From positions 597,061,335 through 597,125,334 of the forward strand of contig NC_081415.1 of assembly GCF_030272615.1 (NCBI RefSeq): a DNA stretch of 64,000 nt, written 5' to 3'. Shown one piece after another: positions 33,601-45,299 of the stretch; within the stretch, counting starts at the first letter, position 1; every line of letters starts with the position of its first letter. The DNA comes from Cryptomeria japonica (Eukaryota; Streptophyta; Pinopsida; Cupressales; Cupressaceae). The position numbers and the translations under genes are program-made. Below the pieces are notes generated by a model. The model did not search any database and had not been told where the DNA came from. It was given only the letters and a program-made list of their open reading frames with translations.

Positions 33601-35983
33601 AGCTCTGCTTATTAAGGGTTCTTTTTCAAACTTGTTTGATTTTCCTTAAAGATATAATCGCATATGATGTAAAATGTGCGATGTGATTTAAAAAGTTGGC
33701 GATTGATATAGAGAAACTTATTCTGTTTTGCAAGTTTTTTAGAACTAGGTTGTCTTTTCTTCAACTCAGTTTTATGATGAAGACTTGTTCTTCTCAAAAT
33801 ATGAGGAGTGGTCATACATGAGTGATCAATGGTTTCCTTTGATGTTTGGATTGAGATACTTCATTTGAAAAACTCAAGCTTACTTTATCAAGTAGAGGTT
33901 TAGATTCGCCCCCATGACAAAGTGTGTCAGATGATATGGATAAGAGTCTCTCGATATTGAAACTCAATTTGACAACTTAAGGTTTAAACTCAATATGTTG
34001 TTTAATTGATAGAATCCATTTAGATGGTAGACCTTTTGATCAATGTGAGGGTACTACTTGATTTTGATTGGATGAAGTCTTATCTCTAGCTACTTTAAGA
34101 TTTGAAAAATTTGTTCTAAGGATGCTTGCTTGATTTTGGAAATGTTTTCTCTGATGATTTGGTTCAGATTTTGACTGGTGAGTTTGATAAAAGGTCCAAA
34201 AGGGTATTTAGGACTGGTAATAAATTTTTCTAAGACTGCCCGGTTCACTCTCTATTTTTTTGTGTTTTAACCATGCGGTAAAACAGAGACTGGATGCGCT
34301 CTCTGATGATCCATATGTGCTACAGGAAAATATTGATGCGCTAAGCTTCCTATTCTATGCGCTAACTCAAAGTTTGAAAACTGCTTCTGACTGGGAAGTT
34401 TATCCGCTAATATGTCTTGATTAAGCGATGTTGTTTGGACTCAAAGTGTTAAGTTACACCTCTAATGCACTATACTAATGCTCGAAAGTGCTAATATGGT
34501 TACACAAAGCGCTACTAATTTTTTTACTAGTTTGACAACTGTTTGCACACTATTTTGATTGATGAAAGCACTACATTGTGGTTTGCATGCGCTAGAATAT
34601 GGTTGATACGCGCTAGGAGGTTGCTCCTATGCGCTAAAGTGCCCTAATTGTTTTTGTTGTTGGTTGTTTTCTAGAAATTTTCAATGCTTGTTTGCTTTGA
34701 TGGATGATTTTCTGAAAGTAACTTGAAAACACGACATAAAAGAAATAACCAATTTTGCTTATGCTAAACAGATAATGTATGTATTTGCGAGGATGTGTTC
34801 AAATCCCCAATGTTTTCACAGGTTTGGATACAAGTAATACAAAATCAGATAGACTCTTTATTCAAGGGTCATCAACAATACCATAGCCCACTAGTCTCGA
34901 TACTCCATCAGCTCAAATAGCTGTGTCACCCCCTAGGGGGCACCCGTTTTTTTGCCTTTTGCCAGAAATTAACCCAAAGTGAATTGCTTCACAATTGAGT
35001 AGTTATCTTGGGAGATATATGGTGAGTAATCTTGGGGGCGGATTCTTCCCCACCCTTGCACTATGGTATTGAAGATATTTGGATACTGACTCCGCTCAAA
35101 GTTTCTATTTCTAAAGTTTTTAATCAGGCTTCCTATTCGCTCTTCAATGATAAACTCCCTTGGGAGGATTCCCAACCTTTAGAACAAAGGCTTTACGTAT
35201 CGTAAAGATACTAGGGGAAGGCTAATCGCTGAGCAAAACCATTGAAGGGACTTTCGTCAACCTCCACTTTTGGTTATAGTGGGTTGGAACACTTGGCGAT
35301 AAAGTCATTTCCCACTTAGGTCGTTCCCCTCTCACTGAGCATTTAAATGGCGTTCTAAGAGAAACTCAGGAGGGCAGACCTGATAAAGGATGTAAATTCT
35401 TGAAATGAATAAAACATAAGAGTGGTTTGGCTTTTTGATCACCTAGTTAAGGGGAGAGCATATACCTTCCACTTTCGAGACAAGACAAACAAGGGTTCTT
35501 TTTAACCTTTCAAAGCAGTGATTTGTTAACCTCTATTTGGAGATTTTGCTCCAACAAACATGGGGTTCTTTTTAACCTTTCATAGAAAAGTGTGTATTAT
35601 CAAAATAAACTTTGAGTAAAACCTGGTCAACAAAGTAAATTGTGATTTGATCAACAAAAATTCAAAATTGATAGGGGAAGATTTTCCCTCTTTTATGTGC
35701 ATAAAATTGAAGATGAAGTTCTTTTACGTTTGCAAAAATAAAATGGATCCTTTTAGACACCAAAGGAAGGTGAGGTTCATTTTAAGCTTTGCAAAAAGTA
35801 AGTTTGTTTGGTTCTTTTTAAAGCCCCAAAGTGAAGTGTTTTCCCCTAAGAAAGCAAGAAATCAAATATGAATTTGTTGTTCTTTTTACCCTGCAATAAA
35901 GAAAGATGAATTTTCTTTTAAGCACCAAAGGAAGTTTGAGGTTCATTTTATTGCAATCCAAAATGAAAACATGAGGTTTATTT
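33601..35983 (-). other. Leader region of element A
   Basis: Noncoding on present evidence. It holds a GCGCTA repeat region (34260-34680) and two copies of GTTCTTTTTAACCTTTCA (35494 and 35569). A 68-codon minus-strand frame at 34969-35175 matches nothing I recognise. The region is cut by the copia element and resumes at 41604. Confidence 0.55.
34260..34680. repeat. GCGCTA word repeats in element A leader
   Basis: ATGCGCTA, GCGCTAAG and GTGCTAAT-type words recur about every 20-50 bp. They continue at 41825-42012 after the copia insertion and resemble the GCGCATA words at 7143-7460. Confidence 0.6.
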
Positions 35984-37067
35984 TGTTGGTATTATGGATA
36001 TGTTGCATTGGTTTTGTCATTGATGTCAACACTTATCAACACTTATCCTTCTGGAGATCTTTGGTTATGTTGAACCGACACATTATGTTCACCGACAAGT
36101 TTAGTGACATGCACAGTCACCGGTATTTTGTTCACCAGCAGGTTATACCACCGACATTGAGGATGACTTGTTATCATATGGAGATCACTTGGTTATGTCG
36201 AAAACATGGTTTGGACACTTGGTTTTGGTGATTTGGTTATTGATCTAATTGGCCTGACATATTTGCTGTTACTCACAAATTGGTCTAGGTTATGGACCGA
36301 CATGCATTATCTATTCTAGATCAGCACGACACATTATGGAGATGGTTTAATCAATCAATATTGTTGTTGAGCTGACATGATGCATCACATATTGACTTGC
36401 TGTAATTGATTTTATTATAATATTCTTAGTGAGCCAACCTACACATTTGGTCCTAGGTTTTGGTATATATGTAAGATCTCATTTGTGAGATTATGTAGAA
36501 TGGAAGGTAATAAGGTATTGTAAGGTTGTGATATTTGGTATATGTGAATATAAGAGGAGCTACTCACATAGACATGATTTGAAGATTCAAGGAAGGTTTA
36601 AAGAAGATAATCAAAGGTTAACCGGTACTGAATCTGCCATTGGAGATGCTACTTCGAGGAGTAAATTATCATTAGATTTAATCATTCAATTGTAGTCAGT
36701 GAGACTCCCATTCATGTGATTGAGCAGTGAGCTCTAGGCAGCTGGCCTTTCTGCATGTGCAGACCCCATTTGTATACACATACTATCTGCAGTAGTATCA
36801 TTTGATTGTGGGTAAGGTTTCCCACCATGGTTTTTCCGCTTACAGGGTTTTCATGTACAAATCTCTGTGTTATGTGTTGTGGATGTTGTTTCTCTTTCTG
36901 TTTCATGCATTAAGTTTCAGCGGTATTGATATTAATTGTTAATTTGTTTACCGACATTAAGTTTATTTTACCGGTATTAAGTATCAAATTTGGTTAAGTT
37001 ATATTTGGGTTGAAATTATTAGACAACTAATTCACTCCCCCCTCTCACTTGCCTTCAGGTCCTAACA
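35984..37067 (+). repeat. Copia 5' LTR
   Basis: Starts TGTTGGTATTATGG and ends GGTCCTAACA. Matches 40513-41603. Confidence 0.9.
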
Positions 37068-37069
37068 AT

Positions 37070-37082
37070 TGGTATCAGAGCC
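37070..37082 (+). promoter_or_regulatory. Copia primer binding site
   Basis: TGGTATCAGAGCC, complementary to the 3' end of initiator tRNA-Met, two bases after the LTR. Confidence 0.9.
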
Positions 37083-37124
37083 AAGTCCTCTTTTTGCAAA
37101 ATTTTAACAGCTTGAGGAGATTCT

Positions 37125-38006
37125 ATGGCAACAAACTATTTCAGGAAGGACAGTCTGAAACTTGATGGAACTAACTATGGTATATGGAAGATCAGAATGG
37201 AGACACTTCTAAATTGTATTGGAAATGACATATGGGATGTTACACAAAATGGCTATGTTGGTCCTACACAAGGTCAACCTAATCCACCTATATTGGTTAA
37301 GGATCAAGAGAATGACTATAAAGCAAGAGAAGCACTTTTGAGAGCCTTGTCAGATCAATAAATCATGGGATTATCAGACCGATCTACTCCTAAATCTATT
37401 TGGGATAAATTGGAGATATTGAATGAAGGTGATTCCACTATCAAAATTGCAAAATTGGAATGCTTTCGAGTCAGGTATGAAAATTTGAAAATGGAAGAAG
37501 ATGAAAGAATTTTTTCTTTTATGGAAAGGGTTAATGAAATTGTTTTGAGAATACAATGTTGTGGAGGTTCCTTAAGTGAAGATGAAATTATTTTTGAATT
37601 TTTAAGAGCATTGCCACCAGCATACAAAATGAAAGTAACTGCTATTAATGAGTTAAGAACTATGCTTAATACATCAGTATCTAGAGATACCTTGGTTGGA
37701 AAACTTACAACATTTGAGCTTGAAGAGTTTGGTCATCTTGCTACAATTAAGACAGATTTAACTTTCAAAGCATCATCATGTGTAGCATCTTCATCATCAG
37801 CTGATAAATATGATTGGAAATCACTTTATGCAAGAGAACTTGAAGATATCAGGAGGGAAAATGAAGAACTTGAAGCACTATTTGAAAGGAAAATGCCTAA
37901 AGGTCCTATTGGAAGTAAGTACGGAGGTAAAGAACCTTTTAAATATTTTAACTTAATAAAATTGGTCATATGGCATCTAGGTGTCCTAATAGACATGCAA
38001 GATTGA
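37125..38006 (+). pseudogene. Copia Gag
   Basis: Starts ATNYFRKDSLKLDGTNYGIW, a typical copia Gag N-terminus. A stop at 37359 splits it, and the same frame set continues with STPKSIWDKLEILNEGDS, RVNEIVLRIQCCGGSLSEDE and FEFLRALPPAYKMKV. Near the end the zinc knuckle is lost: YFNLIKLVIWHLGVL shows frameshifted CxKxGHxxxxC text. Forms particles in intact relatives. Confidence 0.85.
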
Positions 38007-38029
38007 GAGAAGAAGCTAAAAGAACATAT

Positions 38030-38300
38030 AAGCCTAACCCTGAATATTAGAGATACATATTTAAGAAGAATAGAGACAAATCATGTTACTATGTTGATGA
38101 AGGAGTAACTGATGATTTTGATGAAGAACCAAGAGATAATGGATGGGATTTTATTGCAATAATATATCAACTAACACCTACTATTCCACTGGTAGAGCAG
38201 GCCCTGGTAGCTAAAATTGAAGAAAAGGATGAATGGATTATAGATTCTGGATGTTCACATCATATGACTGGTGATAAAAGTAATTTTTTTATCTTTTTAG
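38030..38300 (+). pseudogene. Copia protease start
   Basis: WIIDSGCSHHMTGDKSNFF at about 38234-38290 is the copia protease active-site region. Pol then breaks off at a rearranged junction, and most of protease and all integrase are missing. Confidence 0.8.
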
Positions 38301-38400
38301 GAATACAAAGCTTGTTTGATCAGGAGAAAAAAATACTTTTATCACCAATCATATGATGTGATAAGTAGTTTATCTATTCACATCATATGACTGGTGATAA
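38255..38400. repeat. Direct and inverted copies of a protease segment at the deletion junction
   Basis: The 24 bp at 38254-38277 recur exactly at 38377-38400. An inverted copy with one mismatch lies at about 38335-38361. All derive from the codons for the SHHMTGDK segment. Confidence 0.85.
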
Positions 38401-38567
38401 TCACAAATGAACCTATATAGAGTGCACCGGTATAGAATGTTGATCCATTCACACCAGCATCATCAGAGAATTCCATAGTGATTGAAAAACAACAACAAGT
38501 GAACACACCCAAGTATGTAAGATTGAATCACTCTAAAAGTTAGATAATTAGGAATAAGTATTGAGTC

Positions 38568-39363
38568 ATGACAAGAGGTAGACTAGCAAATGAAGAGGTA
38601 TGTTTAATTTCTCAAATTGAACCAGCATCTGTTATTGAGGTATGTGAAGATAAACATTGGATTAAAGCTATGGAAGATGAATTGGAACAAATTGAAAAGA
38701 ACAATAAATGGACATTGGTTCCCCGACCTAAAAATAAAAATATAATTGGAACTAAATGGGTATTTAGAAACAAACTTAATGAAGATGGTAATCTAATCAG
38801 AAACAAAGCAATATTAGTGTGTAAGGGATATTCAAAAAAAGGGGGAATTGACTACAATGAAACCTTTGCACCAGTAGCTAGAATTGAGGTAGTGAGATTA
38901 TTGTGCGCATTTGCAGCACACAAGAACTATAAAGTATATCAAATGGATGTCAAATGTGCATTTCTAAATAATGATCTTGAAGAGGAAGTTTACATTGAAC
39001 AACTTGATGGATTTTCTTTGACAACTGACAAAGATATGATTTGCAGGTTAAGGAAAGCTTTATATGGATTGAAGCAAGCTCTTAGAGCTTGGTATGCTAG
39101 ATTGGACAAATATTTTTTGAAGCTTGGTTACACTAAAGGTAATGTTGACAACAATTTATATCTCAAAGTGACTAATGAAGACATTTTGGTTAATGAAGTT
39201 TTTGTTGATGACATCATTTTTGGAGGATAAGATGGATTGTGTAAAGACTTTTCTAATAAGATGCAGGAAGAATTTGAAATGTCTATGATTGGGGAGATAA
39301 AATTCTTTTTAGGATTGCAGATTTCATAGACTGATAAAGGTATATTCTTATGTCAATCAAAGT
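38568..39363 (+). pseudogene. Copia reverse transcriptase
   Basis: Typical blocks: [95 protein letters not shown] and [10 protein letters not shown] with intact VDD. A stop at 39228-39230 follows GG, and another at about 39327 interrupts FFLGLQIS. Confidence 0.88.
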
Positions 39364-39365
39364 AC

Positions 39366-40153
39366 TTGAAGGAATTACTGAAGAAATTTGGTATGGAAAA
39401 CTCTAAACCAGTAAGTACTCCTATGACTACAACTGACAAACTATCATTGAAGGATGATTCAACTCCTACTAATCTGACAAGATACAAATCTATGATTGGA
39501 GGTTTACTATATTTGACACAAACAAGACCTGATATAATGAATACAGTGTGTATTGTTTCAAGATTTCAAAGTAATCCTAGAGAAAATCATGAATCAGCAG
39601 TGAAAAGGATTTTTTGGTACTTACAAGGCACAAAAAGCTTGGATTATGGTATCCTAAAGATGAAAATTTTGACTTATGTGCATACACCGATGCTAATTGG
39701 GTAGGAGATGTAGATGATAGAAAGGGCACCACCGACGGGGAATTCTTTCTTGGTAGCAGATTGATTTCATGGTTGAGAAAGAAACAAAGTTGTACATCAT
39801 TATCAATAGTAGAATCTGAATATGTTGTAGCAGCAACTAATTGTACTCAAGTATTATGGATCAAGCAAATGTTGAAGGACATAAAGGTAAAATGAAAATA
39901 ACCTATAATCAATTACTGTGATAATATGGTAGAAATTGATATATCTAAGAATCTGGTATTTCACTCTAAAACTAAACATGTTTCTATCAAATTCAATTTT
40001 CTGAAAGAGAATGTTGAAGTAAAAGAAGTGAGATTGGTTTATGTGAATACTAAAGAGCAGATTGCAGATATCTTTACTAAGCCTTTGCCTAAGGAAACTT
40101 TTGAATATCTCAAACAGAAGCTTGGGGTTATACCCTCATCGGTAGAAACTTAG
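39366..40153 (+). pseudogene. Copia RNase H
   Basis: LLKKFGMENSKPVSTPMTTT and MIGGLLYLTQTRPDIM lead to RNase H. A frameshift near 39660 moves to LCAYTDANWVGDVDDRKGTT and GSRLISWLRKKQSCTSLS. After a stop at 39892 the end reads NLVFHSKTKHVSIKFNFLKE and VNTKEQIADIFTKPLPKETF. Confidence 0.87.
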
Positions 40154-40512
40154 ACAGTTGATGCTTGGCATCAAACCGTCAGAACTTACATAGAGATCTT
40201 TTTCCAGCTTTGATGGAGGAGAGGTACTTCTCAGGGGGAGTAGTTGGTAATTGTAATTAGTTCTAGGAACTGATTGTATTTGGTATTTGTATTGCTTTGG
40301 CATTTGATGACAAACGGGGAGAGATATCTATGGAAAAACACATTATACTTTGGGGAGAGATTATTCATTGGGGGAGAGATTTTTACTCTCTGCATTTGTA
40401 TTTTGATTTCTAGTATTGATCTATTCTGGAGATTGTTGGTTTTTGGCATTTCTGCTTTGGTACTTAGATGGTTTTTCCATCTTGTGTTGCCATCAATGCC
40501 AAATGGGGAGAT

Positions 40513-41603
40513 TGTTGGTATTATGGCTATGTTGCACTAGTTTTATCATTCATGTCAAAACTTATCAACACTTATCCCTCTAGAGATCTTTGGTTATATT
40601 GAACCGGCACATTATGTTCACCAGCAAGCTCAGTGACTTATGCACAGTCATCGGTATTTGGTTCACTGGCAGGTTATATCACCGACACTGAGGATGACTT
40701 GTTATCATCTGGAGATCACTTGGTTATGTCGAAAACATGGTTTGGACACTTGTTTTTGGTGATTTGGTTATTGATCTAATTGGCTTGACATATTTGCTGT
40801 TACCGAAAAATCGGTCTAAGTTATGGACCGACATGTGTTATCTATTCTAGATCAGCACGACATGTTATGGAGATGGTCTAATCAATTAATATTGTTTTTG
40901 AGCCGACATGATGCATCGCATCTTAAATTATTGTAATTGATTATATTGTAATATTCTTAGTGAGCCGACCTACACATTTGGCCCTAGGTTTTGGTATATA
41001 TGTAAGATCTCACTTGTGAGATTATGTAGAATGGAAGGTAATAAGGTATTGTAAGGTTGTGATATTCGGTATATGAGAATATAAGCAGAGCTACTCACAC
41101 AAACATCATTTGAAGATTCAAGGAAAGTTTGAAGAAGATAATCAGAGCTTAATCAGTACTAAATCCAACATTGGAGATGCTACTTTGAGTAGTACATTAT
41201 CATTGGATTTAATCATCCAATTGTAGTCAGTGAGACTCCCATTCGTGTGATTGAGTAGTGAACTCTAGGCAGCTCTCCTTTCTGCATGTGCAGACCCCAT
41301 TTGTATACACATACTATCTGCAGTAGTATCATTTGATTGTGGGTAAGGTTTCCCACCATGGTTTTTCCCCTTATAGGGTTTCCACGTACAAATCTCTATG
41401 TTATGTATTGTGGATGTTGTTTCTCTTTTCATTTCATGCATTAAGTTTCACCAATATTGATATTAATTGTTAATCTGTTTACTAACATTAAGTTTAGTTT
41501 ATCGGTATTAACTATCAAATTTAGTTAAGTTATATTTGGGTTGAAATTATTAGACAACTGATTCACCCCCCTCCCCCCTCTCAGTTGCCTCTGGGTCCTA
41601 ACA
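40513..41603 (+). repeat. Copia 3' LTR
   Basis: Starts TGTTGGTATTATGG directly after the purine tract AAATGGGGAGA and ends GGTCCTAACA. The match to 35984-37067 includes an extra CCCCTCC in the C-rich stretch. Confidence 0.9.
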
Positions 41604-42021
41604 TGTTTTAACCTATACAAAAAGGGAGAATGAATTATTTTTAACTTCTTCTAAAAGAAAGTAAAAAAGGAAATTAAAGCTTCTAACTAACTCCTTCCCC
41701 TACACAAAAAAAGATTAAAAGTTGCACACATTCAGTGGTCAAATGTTAGTGTGGACTTGCACAAGCCTAAATAATCTTCCTCGGTTACAATTTTTTTTTT
41801 GTTTTCCCTACTAACTCTATGCACTACATTGTTGTACCAAGGCGCTACAGAATAGACCCAATGCACTAAGCTGATCCTTGGATGTGCTAGACTGGTTTCT
41901 TAATAGACTGTGATTTTACAGTTGTCAGTAGAAGTAATATGTGCTAACTTAAGTTTTCAAAGCGCTAATGTTAGAGTCTAATGCACTAAATAGTGAGCGA
42001 GATGCGCTAGGAAACGACTCT
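41604..42021 (-). other. Element A leader, continued
   Basis: Resumes the GCGCTA-word leader after the copia insertion. In minus-strand reading it lies between the 5' LTR and the rest of the leader. No standard TGG primer site next to the LTR was found. Confidence 0.55.
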
Positions 42022-43424
42022 TGGTGCAAGTTATGGAGCTATATTTGAATAGCTCAACTCCCCAAGGGACATTCCATTGTTCTCTATCTCACAAGATCCC
42101 TCAAGTCAATGCCTTTGCTCTCAGATCACTAAGCAAAGTGACTTAGGAATGACAACTCCGAGAATGAGAGATGTTTGATCAACTTAATATGGGTGCATTC
42201 CTAGTTATGCATGATATTAAATCTAATATGATTTAAGCTAGCATGGATATAATGATAAAATAAAATATTAGTAAAACCTATCCTAACATGATATACTAGT
42301 CTAATATGAGAGTGCAATGATAATAGAAATGCTTCTTAAAATGCTTATTAAGATGATTTCTATTCAAAAAGAGGCTCGATGCTTGATTTAAAAATGATTA
42401 TGGATGTATGAAATTTAGATGCTTAGTAAAATGTCTGTAAGTTTTATACTAAAGACTTGGATATCAAAATGAAAGAATGAGAGCTCTATTTATAGGAAAA
42501 ATAGGGCAATGGATGGTCAAGATTGGATAATTTTAACAAGGGCCAGGACTGAAAGTTATCAATCAATGTTTACAATTCTCACCAATGAAATGGTGACAAT
42601 TGTCAACAAAAGACTGCTTGAAAGGAGATGTAAGAAGCATTAAATGCTTGAGAAGACATGATGGTTACCTTAGGAGGTAAGGGTTAAGGTTCGGCTAAGG
42701 TTATCCATTGGATAAAGCTTTTACCCAAAGGATAAACTCTTGTGCAAGGGTTAAAGGTATAACTATGGTTAAAGAAATGAATGCTTGATGAGACCCTTGG
42801 GATAGATGAGGGTTGAGTTAGAGAGAGAGTCTCTAATTATGCAAGAAGGTTGAGTTAACCATTAATGATTAGGAAGGCTTTAAAGGTTAACTTGTTTAAG
42901 GCATAAAGCCTTTAATGGTTTTCAAAGACTTTGAGGGTTTGAGAAGTGACTTCCCTTTGCTTAGGGATGTGACAATATTTACGAGATGGATTAGGCTAAA
43001 TTGGAAGTGATTAGAAAAATCTAGAAGGGGGTTTAGGGAGGCAAGTGGGAGATGTAGGAGAATGCAAGTGGATGGAGGGGAATTTTAATTAAAATAGATT
43101 TATTTATTTCAACCAAAATAGATGCAACTTGCATAAATCTAAGTGGGGGGATTTAAATAAATAAATTAGATTTATTTATTTGCAATGAATAATTTAATTA
43201 AATGTAAATTTAATTAAAAAGGGGGAAAGGGGGAATTAATTAAATAAATCACTTTATTTAATTAAAGGATATGAAAGACTTAGGTGAACTTAATTAAATA
43301 AATTGAGCAATTCATTTAATCAAATAGATGAATGTGAATAATATAATTTAATTAAATATAGGAATGAGGTTAAAATGAATATTAAATATTCACTTAGGAA
43401 AGTGGTCATTTTTATACGTCTACA
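42022..43424 (-). repeat. Element A 5' LTR (right copy)
   Basis: Matches 5300-6626. It carries an extra about 60 bp (42563-42625) that contains an imperfect palindrome, ACAATTCTCACCA with TGGTGACAATTGT. Read on the minus strand it starts TGTAGACGTATAAAAATG. Confidence 0.8.
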
Positions 43425-43805
43425 CTTTCATTTCTCCCTCACTCATGCTTACTATAACTAGGTAATGAGAATCAAGTAGTGTATCATTTACTTAGTATGT
43501 GTCCTGTTTTAACTACATGTCATTTGACAGCCATGGCCTACACTTATAAAAAAGTAAATGTTGTTGCAGGTTCAAGAAGTACACCATTAAAATAGAATTT
43601 TTTCATACCAAGTTGCAGAATGTAGGTGGCATTTGAGGGAGGTCAGATTACCCACAAACTTCTATATAACCATTGGTCTTTGTAATGTTCACAGCATAAC
43701 TGTTTGCATTATCCATGGCTTTCAAATAGCCAAGCTAACTAGAAGCTTTTATGCTTATATCTGTTTGAAATGAGAATAGAGCTTCTCATTCTAAAGGTAG
43801 TTTCA
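43425..43805. other. Unassigned right flank of element A
   Basis: No coding signal recognised; between the A LTR and the resumed LINE RT. See 4561-5299. Confidence 0.4.
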
Positions 43806-44110
43806 TGCCTTCACTATTGGGTGCCAAATGAGTTTTCTTTTCATACTTCTCTTTCTATTTTTAGCTCTTTGTTGGATGCCTTCAGTATTACATGAGGGGT
43901 TATTGCTAATCTACTTGTTGATGATATTTTACTTCTCTCTTATTTTGCCAACGGGTTGCAACATTACTTTCTTTTTCACTCATCTTTTCATCGATAGTTT
44001 AGAGTTTTACATGCCATCATCGATCCCTTTTGCCAACCCCTATCTTCAAACCGCATTCCTACCATTTTTTATTACCCCTCTCAATCTACCACCCTTGGCA
44101 TTATGAATAC
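43806..44110 (+). pseudogene. LINE reverse transcriptase fragment, right half
   Basis: In the frame through about 43888 it reads GVIANLLVDDILLLSYFANG, then LQHYFLFHSSF. This matches the catalytic DD block and the following segment of plant LINE RTs (usually Y/F-A-D-D). It begins with ATGCCTTCACTA, the 12-mer that ends the left half at 4560, and it supplies the next RT block in order. Inactive. The hydrophobic frame 43828-44106 is a by-product. Confidence 0.7.
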
Positions 44111-44119
44111 CATTAATTA

Positions 44120-45235
44120 CTACATTAATTTGTAGCCTTGTTGTGCCCCTTCAAATGCTTAATGGCCAAAGAGAATTTTTGTAGATAGATCATTCACTTC
44201 ACATGCCACACATTTTCCAATTTACTTTGTGTGTAGTAATTGAAGTGGGCGATGATCAATTGAATGGTAGTCTCTTTGTTAAGAATATAGTGGAACCATT
44301 GTTTGATGACTTGTATGAGGGTGCAAGGCTCCTTTTCATAAGTTGAATAGTGCCACAAGGTATCATTAATAGAGTTTGAGTGATGGGCAATAGGTTGGCC
44401 ATGCTAAATTACCATGATGCCTAGTACATAATCAAATGCATCAATCTAATAATCAAATGATTTTGCAATATTCACTAGAGTAAATGCTAGAACAAAGTAG
44501 AGGTGTTGTTTGAGGCCATTAAACACATTTTTTTGTGGAGTCCATAGCAGTGTTTCCTTGTTGCATACAACCTTATTGAGTGATCAAGGAACCTGTGAAA
44601 ATCCAAGGACTAACATTTTATAGAAGTTCTCAAGTTTGAGAAAGTTGTGCAATTATTTGAGTTTGCATGGGTATACTAGTATCATGTCACCTTAATTTTT
44701 TCAAGATCAACTTGAATGGGAAAGTGGTTGATAATGTAACTAAATTTGCATGGTGCCAAAATTTCATTTGTTGAGGTTGGTTTGCAACTTGTGTTGGCAT
44801 AGCATATGTGGTACATGTGCAATGTGTAACATATGTTCTTCCAATATTGTATGGGATAGGCTAGTATTTAATCACCTTGATTTTCTCTAGATCAACATCA
44901 ATGCAAGTGTGGCTGATTATGTAGCCAAGGTGTTAATTTTGTGTGGTGCCAAAATGCATTTATCAAGGTTAGCTTGCAACTTGTGTTGATGTAGTGTATT
45001 TGGTACTTGTGCAACATGTAGCATATATTATTTTAAGATCTTGTTAAAGATTAGGATGTCATCCATGTAGACAATGATAACATTTTTTATCAAGAACGAG
45101 TGTCACAAGAGCATTAGAAATAGTCAAAAGGCATAACCATCCATTCATAGTCCTCACATTTTGAATATAGTTTTCCAAAAAAAATATTATTGGATGGAAA
45201 CTTGATGATATGTTGCTTTGGTTTAGTGTGTCTAG
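44120..45235 (-). pseudogene. Ty3/gypsy RT/RNase H fragment
   Basis: EWMVMPFDYF (about 45120) is the gypsy RT MPFG block. Downstream on the minus strand are LGYIIS-like remnants, then the RNase H segment YEKEPCTLIQVIKQWFHYIL, IAHFNYYTQSK and WMIYLQKFSLAIKHLKG. This resembles non-Tat gypsy lineages (KEL-type RNase H). Frames are heavily broken. Neither LTR nor integrase is present. It contains an internal duplication at 44665-45030. Confidence 0.65.
44665..45030 (-). repeat. 185-bp tandem duplication inside the gypsy fragment
   Basis: CACCTTAATTTTTTCAAGATC at 44688 and CACCTTGATTTTCTCTAGATC at 44873 begin two diverged copies. Similarity runs through GGTGCCAAAAT and TTGCAACTTGTGTTG to GCATATGT/GCATATAT. 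Both encode the same RT segment after the catalytic block. Confidence 0.7.
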
Positions 45236-45299
45236 AGATGACCCAAGTGATTGTTGATGTAATCAACCACGAATTTACCAATTTTTGTCTCCATAGTAT

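Larger units (their letters stand above)
35984..41603 (+). mobile_element. Ty1/copia element with internal deletion, nested in element A
   Basis: LTRs of 1084 and 1091 bp flank gag, a protease start, RT and RNase H; integrase is missing. Neighbouring 5-mers TATTT and TGTTT are a near match for a target duplication. The primer site complements initiator tRNA-Met and the RT is copia-type. The LTRs differ at many positions, so the insertion is not recent. Confidence 0.9.
5300..43424 (-). mobile_element. Element A: large Tat-type Ty3/gypsy retrotransposon, minus strand, with nested insertions
   Basis: Similar LTR-like blocks bound it (5300-6626 and 42022-43424). Reading on the minus strand gives leader, Gag, zinc-knuckle region, protease, G-patch, RT, RNase H, second RNase H, integrase, an antisense PMD gene, polypurine tract and 3' LTR. 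Two RNase H domains are the hallmark of the Tat lineage. Removing element B (12.8 kb) and the copia element (5.6 kb) leaves about 19.7 kb, in the range of large Tat/Ogre-type elements. All ORFs are broken. No target duplication is obvious: the 5 bp next to the two ends are ACTCT and CTTTC. The TG-type LTR edge near 5300/42022 is uncertain by about 10 bp. Confidence 0.8.

Noticed and set aside
37070-37082. tRNA gene remnant
   Set aside because: Only the 13-bp primer site complementary to initiator tRNA-Met; no tRNA body.
43828-44106. Hydrophobic 92-codon plus-strand frame resembling a membrane protein
   Set aside because: A neighbouring frame encodes the LINE RT DD block; hydrophobicity comes from the T-rich shadow frame.
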